Below are positions 46,759-55,773 of a stretch of 64,000 bases of DNA, piece after piece. How positions within the stretch are numbered: the stretch's first letter is position 1; every line of letters begins with the position of its first letter. Below the pieces are notes generated by a model. It was not told the DNA's origin. It ran no database searches and was given only the letters and a program-made list of their open reading frames with translations. The translations under genes were made by a program, and so were the position numbers. The stretch spans positions 1-64,000 of the forward strand of contig JAGRFY010000071.1 in NCBI GenBank assembly GCA_020445765.1, given 5' to 3'. This DNA comes from Rhodocyclaceae bacterium. GTDB taxonomy: Bacteria > Pseudomonadota > Gammaproteobacteria > Burkholderiales > Rhodocyclaceae.

Positions 46759-47310
46759 TGGCATGACCGGGACCACCAACCCGGCCCCCTCCGCACGCCG
46801 AATCGGGCGCGCGGGGGGCGTCGGAGGCGTACGAAAAGATCCCGGCGGTACTCGGCAGCTCACGCTACGGCTCGAGGAACCGGCCGGGCGCCGCGGTTGG
46901 CAACAGCCTGCAGCGATGGTCCCATCGATGCAATGCGTGTTCAGGCGCCGAGCAGTCTTCGCGCCAGGACTGACGGGATATCTCGGCGGCGGGCATCTGA
47001 GAACTTCGGCAAGGTGGCCTTGCGAAGCGTCAGTCTGGCCATGGAGAAGAATGGATCGGACGCCGCCCGCCACGTGAGCGCCGAGCGCAAGGGGTTCGTT
47101 GCGTGGCCGCCTGACTGCCTGGATCTCCACGATGTTCGGCGCGATGGATGATGCCGCGTCGGCCGACTTTCGAGGGGACCTTCACCGGCAGATGGCATCC
47201 GAGTGCCCAAGACGGAAGATACGAGATCTTCATTGGCAAGCCGGGGTGAGCCGCCCCACAAGTTTCGTACTCCAACGGAGCTGTCGGACGATCGAGGCAA
47301 CGAAAGGAAA
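46759..47310. other. Non-coding stretch between the MauG-like gene and the IS3 remnant
   Basis: About 550 bases with no credible gene or RNA. The minus strand has a moderately gene-like reading ending ARRRDIPSVLARRLLGA near 46940, but it has no start signal or family match that I can support. Confidence 0.35.
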
Positions 47311-47740
47311 GGCGACGAGAAACGCATCCGGAAGCAGGCGTACCCACCCGAATTCAAGCGGCAGGCCGCCAAGCGAGCCGAGGCGGTCGGCCGCATTGGC
47401 CACACCGCGGACGAGTTCGGCTTGGTCGAGAAGACGCTGCGCAACCGGGCCAAGGCGGCCAAGGCTGGCAAGTTGAACCCGGCCGGCGACAAGCAGATCG
47501 GCCCCGAGCAGATGTAGACCTCTCGCCTGCGCAGCAGGGTCGCGCACCTTGAGATGAGCTGGAGATCACCAAGAGGACGGCGGCGTATTTCGCGAGGGCG
47601 CTGATGTGAATCATGGCTGGCTCGAGAAGCAGCGCAGATCGTATCCCCTGCCAGCGCTGCGCAGTGTCCCGTGCGTGAGCCGGAGCGGTTTTCGGGCCTG
47701 GCGTTCGGTTCGGGCGGATCGCCCAATTGCACGCGAATGA
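47311..47740 (+). pseudogene. IS3-family element remnant (orfA broken, orfB start only)
   Basis: The reading IRKQAYPPEFKRQAAKRA...AGKLNPAGDKQIGPEQM is the IS3 OrfA N-terminal helix-turn-helix and linker. A TAG stop at 47515-47517 interrupts it where a Glu codon is normal (PEQME), and a one-base deletion near 47560 shifts the frame before the usual LEIxKxxAAYFA end. OrfB then begins with GTG at 47606 (overlapping the orfA stop), reads VNHGWLEKQRRSYPLPAL and V-SRSGFRAW as in IS3 transposases, and stops at 47740. The DDE domain is missing. It is a dead fragment. Confidence 0.8.
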
Positions 47741-48326
47741 CCAATTCACAGGCACGGGTGCTGATCGCGAGTGTCAGGGCTTCCGTGTGTTTGGCGTCAA
47801 GGGGAGGACAGGCTCGCCGAAGGCGGCAGTGATCTATCGACTTGACGGTACCGTTCCATCGAATCGGCGACTGGCCGCGGGATCGCCACCCCGTTGCGCG
47901 AACCACGGCCCTGTGGCCAGCCGATGACCGTTCGTAGAATGGCACCGATCGCCGCAAGGGCCGGTTTGGTCCGGCTGCCGGCGACGGCGATCCCTGCACC
48001 CGCACTCGCTGAGCGGCACTTGATCAAGCGGCCGCATTTACCATTAGACTTGCAGGGTCTTGCAGTCCGACATGTATCGCGAGATTGCATCCACACCCAT
48101 CCACGATGCTCTGCGACGAGGTTGCCGATCTGATCACTGTTGCGCCGCAATCCGGTACCTTGCCAGCGCTGCCCGCCACTAATTGGGCGCCGCTTTGCGT
48201 GCATTGCACGGCTCTCCGGATTGCGCCCCACTGCACGCAAGGCCCGAAATCCGCCGGTCGGGCCGCGGGCGATGCAGGCCGGTAGTCGTTCACGGTGCCT
48301 GGCGCATCCCGTCGTGAGGAAATCGT
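47741..48326. other. Region upstream of the hyf-like operon
   Basis: About 590 bases between the IS3 remnant and hyfB. No gene, RNA or strong promoter is recognised. Its right end carries GTGAGGAAATCG just before the TTG start of hyfB. Confidence 0.35.
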
Positions 48327-50327
48327 TTGCTGCCTCTTGACTGGATTCTGCTGATCCTTGCCGGCTGGCTGCTGATCGGCCTGACCGGCGTAGCCGCGCT
48401 TCGCAATACGAGCTTCGTCGCCCGCGTGCTGTTTCCGCTCGGCGCCGCCGGTGCGCTGGCGCTGGCCGCGGCGGCGCTGGCCACTCTGTTCGCTGCGCCG
48501 CAGACCGCGGTGCTGCCGATCGGCCTGCCCGGCCTGCCCTTCCATCTGCGCCTCGATGCGCTGGCGGCCTTCTTCCTGCTGGTGATCGGCGTCGTCACGG
48601 CAGGCATCTCGATCTTCGCGGCCGGCTATTTTCGCCAGGGCGAGGGCACACCACCCGGCCTGATGTGTCTCGAATACCATGTCTTCGTCGCCAGCATGTG
48701 CATGGTGGTGCTGGCCGACGACGCCTACGCCTTCATGGTGATGTGGGAGACGATGGCGCTGTCCTCGTTCTTCCTGGTGACCTCCAATCACCGCGTCGAG
48801 GCCATCCGCCGGGCCGGCTTCCTGTATCTGCTGGTGGCGCACATCGGCGCGATCGCGATCCTGCTGTGCTTCGGCGTGCTGCAGGCCAACACCGGCGACT
48901 ACAGCTTTGCCAACATGCGCGCGCAGACGCCGTCGCCGTTCTGGAGTTCGGCCGCCTTCCTGCTGGCGATCTTCGGATTCGGGGCCAAGGCCGGCATCTT
49001 GCCGCTGCACGTATGGCTGCCGGAGGCCCACCCAGCCGCGCCATCGCCGGTCTCGGCGCTGATGAGCGGCGTGATGCTGAAGACCGCGATCTACGCACTG
49101 CTGCGGGTCGGTTTCGATCTGCTGCAGGTGCCGATCTGGTGGTGGGGCGTGGTGCTGCTCGGTCTGGGCCTCGCCACCGCCCTGTTCGGCGTGGTGTTCA
49201 GTGCGGTGCAGACCGACATGAAGCGCCTGCTGGCCTATTCCTCGATCGAGAACATCGGCCTGCTGTTCGTCGGCATCGGTCTGGGCCTGCTGTTCAAGGC
49301 GTATCAGATGAACGCGCTGTCGGCGCTGGCGCTGACCGCGGCGCTCTACCACGTGTTCAGCCATGCCTGCTTCAAGAGCCTGCTGTTCCTGGCCACCGGC
49401 TCGGTGCTGCATGCCACCGGCGAGCGCAGCCTCGGCAAGCTAGGCGGCCTGATCCGCCGCATGCCCTGGGTCGCCTGGCTGTCGCTGATCGGCGTGCTGG
49501 CCAGCGCAGGGCTGCCACCCTTCTCCGGTTTCGTCGCCGAATGGATTCTGCTGCAGAGCTTCCTGTTCACCACCGGCCTGCCAAGTTCCTTCCTGAACAT
49601 GCTGATCCCGCTGGTGGCCGCCGCGGTGGCGCTGGTGGCGGCGTTAGCCGGCTATGTGATGGTCAAGTTCTACGGTGTCATCTTTCTCGGCCAGCCACGT
49701 GAATCGAGGCTTGCCGAGGCGCATCCGGCGTCGCCGCTCGAACGCATCGGCCTGCTCTGGCTGGCCGCCGGCTGCGTGCTGCTGGGGCTGTTGCCGGTTC
49801 CGCTGATCGAGCTGATCGACCGCGTCACGCAAGTACTCACACAGAGCGGTATCGCCGCCGCCGTGCGCGCCCACGGCTGGCTGCTGCTGTCGCCGACCTC
49901 ACTCGAGCGCGCCAGTTACAGCCCGCTGGTGTTCCTGCTGGCGGTGCTGGCGGTGGTCTATCTGACATTGATCGTGGTGCGCCGCTTCTACCACGGCCGG
50001 CTGCGCACTGCGCCGCCGTGGGATTGCGGCTATCCCGCCCAGACCGCGCGCATGCAAGACAGCGCCGAGGGCTTCGGCCAGCCAATCCGGCAGATCTTCG
50101 GGCCGGTCTTCCGGCTCGAACGGCAGCTTCCGACCCCGTTCGATCCGCGCCCGGTCTACCGCGTCAAGGTCGAGGACCACTTCTGGTACTGGCTCTATCG
50201 GCCGCTGGCGAACTTCACCGAAAGGCTCGCTCGGGCCTTCGCGGTCCTGCAGCAGGGACGCATCGCGATCTACCTGCTGTTCAGCTTCCTTACGCTGATC
50301 CTAATGCTGCTGGTGGTCAGATGGTGA
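48327..50327 (+). CDS. hyfB: HyfB-like antiporter/proton-channel subunit
   Basis: A 666-residue polytopic protein with about 16 transmembrane helices, of the NuoL/M/N-Mrp antiporter family in its hydrogenase-4 (HyfB) form. Key residues are the helix-5-type MVMWETMALSSFFLV (Glu), FGFGAKAGILPLHVWLPEAHPAAPSPVSALMSG (Lys and His) and KRLLAYSSIENIGLLF. The C-terminal soluble tail (DCGYPAQTARMQDSAEGFGQPIR) is typical of HyfB. Start appears to be TTG with GAGG upstream; no ATG is available near the expected N-terminus. It opens a tight operon, overlapping the next gene by 7 nt. It should couple electron transfer to ion movement. Confidence 0.93.
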   Translation: MLPLDWILLILAGWLLIGLTGVAALRNTSFVARVLFPLGAAGALALAAAALATLFAAPQTAVLPIGLPGLPFHLRLDALAAFFLLVIGVVTAGISIFAAGYFRQGEGTPPGLMCLEYHVFVASMCMVVLADDAYAFMVMWETMALSSFFLVTSNHRVEAIRRAGFLYLLVAHIGAIAILLCFGVLQANTGDYSFANMRAQTPSPFWSSAAFLLAIFGFGAKAGILPLHVWLPEAHPAAPSPVSALMSGVMLKTAIYALLRVGFDLLQVPIWWWGVVLLGLGLATALFGVVFSAVQTDMKRLLAYSSIENIGLLFVGIGLGLLFKAYQMNALSALALTAALYHVFSHACFKSLLFLATGSVLHATGERSLGKLGGLIRRMPWVAWLSLIGVLASAGLPPFSGFVAEWILLQSFLFTTGLPSSFLNMLIPLVAAAVALVAALAGYVMVKFYGVIFLGQPRESRLAEAHPASPLERIGLLWLAAGCVLLGLLPVPLIELIDRVTQVLTQSGIAAAVRAHGWLLLSPTSLERASYSPLVFLLAVLAVVYLTLIVVRRFYHGRLRTAPPWDCGYPAQTARMQDSAEGFGQPIRQIFGPVFRLERQLPTPFDPRPVYRVKVEDHFWYWLYRPLANFTERLARAFAVLQQGRIAIYLLFSFLTLILMLLVVRW

Positions 50328-51271
50328 GCCTCGGCGGCGCCCTCGCCCAGATCCTGGAGATCGTGCTGGCGCTGCTGCTGGCGCCGCTGCTCACCGGTTG
50401 GATCAATCAGTGGCGGGCCTGGCTTCAGGGGCGGCGGGCGCCGAGTCTGTTGCAGCCCTTCCGCGTCCTGCACAAGCTGTTCATCAAGGAGTCGGTGGTG
50501 GCCGAGTCGGCGTCGCCACTGTTCCGCCTAGCCCCCTATGCGATCTTCGGCTGCATGGCGCTGGCCTGCTCGATCGCGCCGACACTGGCCACCGACCTTC
50601 CGCTCGGCCCGGCGGCCGATGCCATCGCGCTGGTCGGCCTGTTCGCGCTGGCGCGGGTCTTCATCTCGCTCGCGGCGATGGACATCGGCACCGCCTTCGG
50701 CACGCTGGGTGCGCGACGCGAAATGATGATCGGCTTCCTGGCCGAGCCGGCCCTGCTGATGGTGCTGTTCGCGGCCTCGCTGATCAGCCAGTCAACCTCG
50801 CTCGCACGCATCGTCGAGAGCCTCGCCGGGCAGGCCTTCGCGATCCATCCGAGCCTGGCGGTGGCCGGGGTGGCATTCACGATGGTGTCGCTGGCGGAAA
50901 ACGCCCGCGTGCCGGTCGACAATCCGACCACCCATCTCGAACTGACGATGATCCACGAGGCACTGATCCTCGAGTATTCGGGTCGCCATCTGGCGCTGAT
51001 CGAGTGGGCCGCTTCACTCAAGCTGTTTGCCTACTCCTGCATCGGGCTGGCGCTGTTCCTGCCCTGGGGCATCGCACAGGGTGCGGCGCCGCTGGCGATC
51101 CTGCTCGCGATCCCGGTGCTGATGGCGAAGCTCGCGGTGGGCGGCATGCTGCTGGCGCTGATCGAGACCATCAACGCCAAGATGCGCCTCTTCCGGGTTC
51201 CGGAATTCCTCGCCACCGCGTTCCTGCTGGCGGTGATCGCGCTGCTGGTGCATATCCTGCTCGGAGCCTGA
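50321..51271 (+). CDS. hyfC: HyfC-like membrane subunit (NuoH family)
   Basis: A 316-residue protein with eight or so transmembrane helices, the NuoH-type anchor that joins membrane arm to the soluble module. The acidic loop EPALLMVLFAASL and ENARVPVDNPTTHLELTMIHEAMILEYSG-like region (here with Leu for Met) is the conserved quinone-site-like E-rich loop. It starts in an ATGGTGA overlap with hyfB and ends one base before hyfE, so translation is coupled. It is needed to carry the charge signal from the redox part to the antiporter subunits. Confidence 0.93.
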   Translation: MVSLGGALAQILEIVLALLLAPLLTGWINQWRAWLQGRRAPSLLQPFRVLHKLFIKESVVAESASPLFRLAPYAIFGCMALACSIAPTLATDLPLGPAADAIALVGLFALARVFISLAAMDIGTAFGTLGARREMMIGFLAEPALLMVLFAASLISQSTSLARIVESLAGQAFAIHPSLAVAGVAFTMVSLAENARVPVDNPTTHLELTMIHEALILEYSGRHLALIEWAASLKLFAYSCIGLALFLPWGIAQGAAPLAILLAIPVLMAKLAVGGMLLALIETINAKMRLFRVPEFLATAFLLAVIALLVHILLGA

Positions 51272-51937
51272 ATGAACCCGCACGCGATACTCGGCCAGTC
51301 GATCAACCTCTGCGCGGTCGCGCTGCTGGTGCTCGCCTTCGCGATGATCGCCCAGCGCCGCATCCTGACCCTGATCCACCTGTTCATGCTGCAGGGCCTG
51401 GCGCTGGTCGCCGCCACAGTGGTGGTCGCGCACCTCACCAGCGACCACCACCTGTACTTCTCGGCCGCCATCACCCTGGTGCTCAAGGTGGTGGTGATTC
51501 CGATCCTGCTGCACCGCGTGATCGATCGCCTCAACGTACGCTGGGATGTCGAGACCCTGTTCAACATCCCGACCACGATGTTGATCGGCATCGTGCTGGT
51601 GGTCTTTGCATTCCAGCTCGCCGATCCGATCGCCAGCCTGTCGGCATCGATCGCCCGTGGCACCCTCGGTATCGCGCTGGCCTGCGTGCTGCTCTCCTTC
51701 CTGATGATGATCGTCCGGGCCAAGGCGGTTCCGCAGGTGATCGGCTTCCTGTCGATGGAGAACGGATTGTTCTTCGCTGCCACCGCCGCCACCGGCGGCA
51801 TGCCGATGATCGTCGAACTGGGCATCGCCTTCGACGTGCTGGTGGGCATCCTGATCCTCGGCGTGTTCATGTTCCAGATCCGTGAGCAGTTCGACAGTCT
51901 GGACATCCGCCACCTCGAACAGCTCAAGGAAGACTGA
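51272..51937 (+). CDS. hyfE: HyfE-like membrane subunit (NuoK-related)
   Basis: A 221-residue protein with about six helices, matching HyfE/hydrogenase-4 component E. FLSMENGLFFAATAATGGMPMIVELGIAFDVLVG carries the membrane Glu residues of the NuoK-like half. The ATG at 51272 follows directly on the hyfC stop codon, and its own stop overlaps the hyfF start by one base (TGATG). It completes the ion-translocating membrane arm together with hyfB and hyfF. Confidence 0.92.
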   Translation: MNPHAILGQSINLCAVALLVLAFAMIAQRRILTLIHLFMLQGLALVAATVVVAHLTSDHHLYFSAAITLVLKVVVIPILLHRVIDRLNVRWDVETLFNIPTTMLIGIVLVVFAFQLADPIASLSASIARGTLGIALACVLLSFLMMIVRAKAVPQVIGFLSMENGLFFAATAATGGMPMIVELGIAFDVLVGILILGVFMFQIREQFDSLDIRHLEQLKED

Positions 51938-53391
51938 TGGACGCGCTGACGCTGCTGCTGTTCATCCCGCTCGCCGGAGGCGTCACCCTCGGCGCCCTCG
52001 GCCACCGACGTGTCGCCCAGGACCTCAACGCCCTGTTCAGTCTGGCCACCCTGGTGGCCGCCGCTGCGCTCTCCGCGCGGGTGATGGGCGAAGGACCTTT
52101 CGAGGCCTACGGCGAGTGGTTCTTCGTCGATGCGCTGAACGTCTTCCTGGTCACGCTGACCGCCTTCGTCGGCTTCACAACCGCGCTGTTCTCGCGCCCG
52201 TACATGCGCGTCGAGTGCGACCACGGCAAGATGACGCCCGGCCGGATGCGGCTATATCACAGCATGTACCAGCTGTTCACCGGGATGATGCTGGTGGCCC
52301 TTACCACCAACAACCTGGGCATCCTGTGGGTGGCGATGGAGGCGGCGACCCTCACCACGGTGCTGTTGGTGTCGGTCTACCGGACCGCCGCCAGTCTCGA
52401 GGCGGCGTGGAAATACTTCATCCTGTGCGGCGTCGGCATCGCGCAGGCATTGTTCGGCACGATCCTGATCTATCTGGCTGCCGAGCGCAGCATCGGCGGC
52501 GGCGGTGAGGCCTTGCTGTGGACCCACCTGTCGGCGGCCAAGGCCCTGCTCGATCCGGAAGTCCTGTCGCTCGCCTTCGTCTTCCTGCTGGTGGGCTACG
52601 GCACCAAGGTCGGCCTGGTGCCGGTGCACAACTGGCTTCCCGACGCCCACGCCGAGGGCCCGACGCCGATCTCGGCGGTGCTCTCGGGTCTGCTTCTGAA
52701 CGTCGCCCTGTACGCCGTGTTGCGCGTCAAGGTGCTGGCCGACGGCGCCGTGCAGAACGGCCTGCCGGGACACATGATGGTTGGTTTCGGCCTGCTGACG
52801 GTACTCGCCGCCGCGTTCTTCCTGCTGCGCCAGCGCGATGTCAAGCGCATGTTCGCCTACTCCTCGATCGAGCACATGGGGCTGATGACCTTTGCCTTCG
52901 GCATGGGCGGCGCGGTCGCCAACTTCGCCGGCTTGCTCCATATGACGGTGCATGCGCTGATCAAGTCGGCGATCTTCTTCGCCGTCGGCCACGCCGCCCA
53001 GAAGGCCGGCTCGCAGGCGATGGAGGACATCCGCGGGCTGCTCAAGCTCAGCCCGACGGTGGGCTGGGGGCTGATGCTGGGTTCGCTGGCGATTCTCGGC
53101 ATGCCGCCCTTCGGCGTCTTCGCCAGCGAGTTCCTGATCCTCACCTCGGCGATGCACAATCTGCCCTGGGCTACCCCGGTGCTGCTGGTGGCGCTCGGTG
53201 TGGCCTTTGCGGCGATCTTCAGCCGGGTCCAGGCGATGGTCTTCGGCGAGACCGAACTGCGTCCGCTGGCCCATCCGCCGGCCCTATTGCCGGTCTTCAT
53301 CCACCTCGGCCTGGGCCTGATGCTGGGCCTCTACATCCCGCCCTACCAGACCGCCTGGTACCGCCAGGCGGCGGCCATGCTGGGAGGCTGA
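51937..53391 (+). CDS. hyfF: HyfF-like antiporter/proton-channel subunit
   Basis: A 484-residue NuoL/M/N-type protein with about 14 helices. Conserved polar residues are in WVAMEAATLTTVLLVSVYR (Glu), YGTKVGLVPVHNWLPDAHAEGPTPISAVLSG (Lys, His, Asp) and KRMFAYSSIEHMGLM. It is the second antiporter-like subunit of the complex and ends four bases before hyfG. No hyfD-like third antiporter gene is found, so this complex has two such subunits instead of three. Confidence 0.93.
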   Translation: MDALTLLLFIPLAGGVTLGALGHRRVAQDLNALFSLATLVAAAALSARVMGEGPFEAYGEWFFVDALNVFLVTLTAFVGFTTALFSRPYMRVECDHGKMTPGRMRLYHSMYQLFTGMMLVALTTNNLGILWVAMEAATLTTVLLVSVYRTAASLEAAWKYFILCGVGIAQALFGTILIYLAAERSIGGGGEALLWTHLSAAKALLDPEVLSLAFVFLLVGYGTKVGLVPVHNWLPDAHAEGPTPISAVLSGLLLNVALYAVLRVKVLADGAVQNGLPGHMMVGFGLLTVLAAAFFLLRQRDVKRMFAYSSIEHMGLMTFAFGMGGAVANFAGLLHMTVHALIKSAIFFAVGHAAQKAGSQAMEDIRGLLKLSPTVGWGLMLGSLAILGMPPFGVFASEFLILTSAMHNLPWATPVLLVALGVAFAAIFSRVQAMVFGETELRPLAHPPALLPVFIHLGLGLMLGLYIPPYQTAWYRQAAAMLGG

Positions 53392-53395
53392 GGCG

Positions 53396-54934
53396 ATGCG
53401 GCCGGCCGGACTCCAACTCGAATTCACGACGCTCGCCGCGCCGCTGCCGATCCACCACGGCCGCACCGACGCGGCTGGCTGGAGCGCCTGTGCGCGCCAC
53501 GTCGCCGAGGCCGGCGGCCGCCTGGTGAGCCTGTGGGGCAGCGACACAAGCCGCGACGAAGCTTATGTGGCCGCCGCCTACGCATCCACCGAGGGCCTGC
53601 TGTGGGTCGAACTCGATCTAGACCGGGCGGCCCCGGACTACCCCGAGATCGCCCGCCTATTCCCGGCCGCCGGACGCATGCAGCGCGCGCTCTTCGACCT
53701 GCTCGGATTCCGCGCCGAGCAGGCCCTCGATGTGCGGCCCTGGCTGCGGCACGGGGCCTGGCCGGTGGACGTGTTTCCGCTGCGGCGCGACTTCGACCCG
53801 GGCCAGCGTCACCCGGCAGACGGCGATGCCTACCCCTTCGTGACGGTGGAAGGCGACGGCGTGCACGAGATCGCGGTCGGACCGGTGCACGCCGGCATCA
53901 TCGAACCGGGCCATTTCCGCTTCTCGGTGGTCGGCGAGAAGGTGCTGCGCCTCGAGCAGCGCCTCGGCTACAAGCACAAGGGCATCGAGCGGCGCTTCAT
54001 CGGCATGGACCTTGAACGGGGCGCGCGGCTCGCCGGCCGCGTCTCCGGCGACAGCACCGTGGCCTATGCCTGGGCCTTCGCGATGGCGGCGGAAGCCCTC
54101 GCCGGCGCCAAGCCGCCCGAGCGCGCGCTGTGGCTGCGCGCGCTGCTGCTGGAGCGCGAGCGCGTCGCCAACCACCTCGGCGACCTCGGCGCGCTCGGCA
54201 ACGACGCCGCCTTCGGCTTCGCGCTGGCGCGCTTCTCCAGCCTGCGGGAGGCGTGGCTGCGCGACAATGCCGAGGCCTTCGGCCATCGCCTGCTGATGGA
54301 CTGCATCTGCCCGGGAGGCGTCACCTGCGAACCGGACGCGGCCGGCCGCGACCGGCTGGTGAAGGGGGCGGAAGCAGCTGCGTCGGAACTCGACCGGATG
54401 CGACGCATCTTCGACGAGCACGCCGGCATGCAGGACCGCTTCGTCACCACCGGCCGGGTGACGCCGGCACTTGCCGCACAACTGGGCCTGTGCGGCCTGG
54501 CCGGCCGCGCCAGCGGCCAGGCCTTCGACCTGCGCGCGGACTTCGCGTGGCCGCCCTACGATCGGCTCGAGGTGCGCAAGTGCGGAAACCACCGGGGCGA
54601 CGTCGCGGCCCGCGTCGAAGTCCGATTCAACGAGCTTTTCGAGTCGCTGCGGCTGATTCGCGCGCTGCTCGCCAGCCTGCCCGACGGACCGATCCACGGC
54701 GAGTTGGCCTTGCCGGCCCAGGCCAGCGGTGCCGGCTGGGTAGAGGGCTGGCGCGGTGAAGTCTTCGTCGCCCTCGACAGCGATTCGCATGGCCATATCG
54801 CGCGCTGCCATTGCCACGATCCGTCGTGGCAGAACTGGCCGCTGCTCGAACACGCGGTGATCGGCAATATCGTTCCTGACTTCCCACTGATCAACAAGTC
54901 CTTCAACCTCAGCTATTCCGGGCAGGATCTGTAA
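53396..54934 (+). CDS. hyfG: HyfG-like large subunit without NiFe ligands (Ehr-type)
   Basis: A 512-residue fusion of a NuoC-like N-terminal domain (about 1-165) and a NuoD/hydrogenase-large-subunit domain (GPVHAGIIEPGHFRFSVVGE onward). In true group 4 hydrogenases the RxCGxC motif binds the NiFe centre; here it reads R215-V-S-G-D-S, both Cys being Ser. The C-terminal DPCxxC is replaced by HDPSWQNW. So it cannot be a hydrogenase. This is the mark of energy-converting-hydrogenase-related (Ehr) complexes. It starts four bases after hyfF and shares one base with the next gene. The electron donor or substrate is unknown. Confidence 0.9.
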   Translation: MRPAGLQLEFTTLAAPLPIHHGRTDAAGWSACARHVAEAGGRLVSLWGSDTSRDEAYVAAAYASTEGLLWVELDLDRAAPDYPEIARLFPAAGRMQRALFDLLGFRAEQALDVRPWLRHGAWPVDVFPLRRDFDPGQRHPADGDAYPFVTVEGDGVHEIAVGPVHAGIIEPGHFRFSVVGEKVLRLEQRLGYKHKGIERRFIGMDLERGARLAGRVSGDSTVAYAWAFAMAAEALAGAKPPERALWLRALLLERERVANHLGDLGALGNDAAFGFALARFSSLREAWLRDNAEAFGHRLLMDCICPGGVTCEPDAAGRDRLVKGAEAAASELDRMRRIFDEHAGMQDRFVTTGRVTPALAAQLGLCGLAGRASGQAFDLRADFAWPPYDRLEVRKCGNHRGDVAARVEVRFNELFESLRLIRALLASLPDGPIHGELALPAQASGAGWVEGWRGEVFVALDSDSHGHIARCHCHDPSWQNWPLLEHAVIGNIVPDFPLINKSFNLSYSGQDL

Positions 54935-55455
54935 TGTGGCGCATTCTCAGGGAAGTGGTCAGAAATGGGCAGTTGAGCGAGGCGCTGCCCGACGCGGCGT
55001 GCGAGTGGCGGCGCGAGGGGCAGCAGATCCAGCACGAGATACTGCGGGTGCTGGGCCGCGCACTGGCCATCCGCGAGGTCGATGCGGGTTCGTGCAACGG
55101 CTGCGAACTCGAAATCCATGCGCTGAACAACCCCTACTACAATCTGGAAGGCGCCGGCATCCGCTTTGTCGCCAGCCCGCGCCACGCCGACCTGCTGCTG
55201 GTCACCGGACCGGTGTCGCGCCACATGGCGACTCCGCTGCGCCGGACCTACGAGGCCACGCCGGCGCCGAAGCTGGTGGTGGCGGTCGGCGACTGCGGCT
55301 GCAATGGCGGCATCTTCGGCGAAGAGAGCTACGCGAGCTGCGGCGCCGTCGCCAACATCATCCCGATCGATGTGGCAATTCCCGGTTGTCCACCGACACC
55401 GATCGATCTATTGCGCGGAATCCTGGCCGCCGTCTCGACCCGCGCCCCCGGGTGA
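54934..55455 (+). CDS. hyfI: HyfI-like small iron-sulphur subunit (NuoB family)
   Basis: A 173-residue NuoB/HyfI-type subunit with the proximal [4Fe-4S] site: Cys54 and Cys57 in GSCNGCELE, a Cys in GDCGCNGG and the GCPPTP Cys. All cluster ligands appear intact, so electron transfer remains possible although the large subunit has lost nickel. Its ATG overlaps the TAA of hyfG. The operon ends here: there is no HyfH/NuoI ferredoxin-like gene, no formate dehydrogenase and no hydrogenase maturation protease in this window. Confidence 0.92.
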   Translation: MWRILREVVRNGQLSEALPDAACEWRREGQQIQHEILRVLGRALAIREVDAGSCNGCELEIHALNNPYYNLEGAGIRFVASPRHADLLLVTGPVSRHMATPLRRTYEATPAPKLVVAVGDCGCNGGIFGEESYASCGAVANIIPIDVAIPGCPPTPIDLLRGILAAVSTRAPG

Positions 55456-55773
55456 GGACGGCCCGGCTGGCGAAGTCCCTGGAGTATGCACCGGTCTCGG
55501 CGGAAACACGGCCGATGCGCGGGAGGAAAGCGCGGTGTTGCGACGCGCTGGGCGCGAATGCCGTCGACAACCGTTTTTCGGTGGCCCACATTCGCCTGAG
55601 GACCTGCTCGCCGTGCGACTCGCCAAAGCCGATGATCGGCCACCGGCACGGCTTTGGCGATGCAAGTGCCTCAGCGTCCCCAACTGGGTTTGTCCCCGCA
55701 ACGCGGACGCCATGAAGTGCTGATCCAAGGCTCCATCGAGGACGGCAGGATCAACGCTAGCATTTCACGTCGA
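55456..55773. other. Convergent intergenic region with a long stem
   Basis: About 320 bases between the hyf-like operon and the converging eCIS-edge operon. CGCCAAAGCC (55621-55630) and GGCTTTGGCG (55650-55659) form a perfect 10-bp stem with a 19-base loop. No T-run follows on either strand. It may be a bidirectional transcription barrier. Confidence 0.5.

Noticed and set aside
48024..49412. Long Gln/His/Arg-rich frame on the minus strand opposite hyfB
   Set aside because: An antisense artefact of a hydrophobic membrane-protein gene.
53396..54934. Calling the hyf-like operon a formate hydrogenlyase or hydrogenase-4
   Set aside because: Both NiFe cysteine motifs are absent, and no formate dehydrogenase or maturation genes are present.
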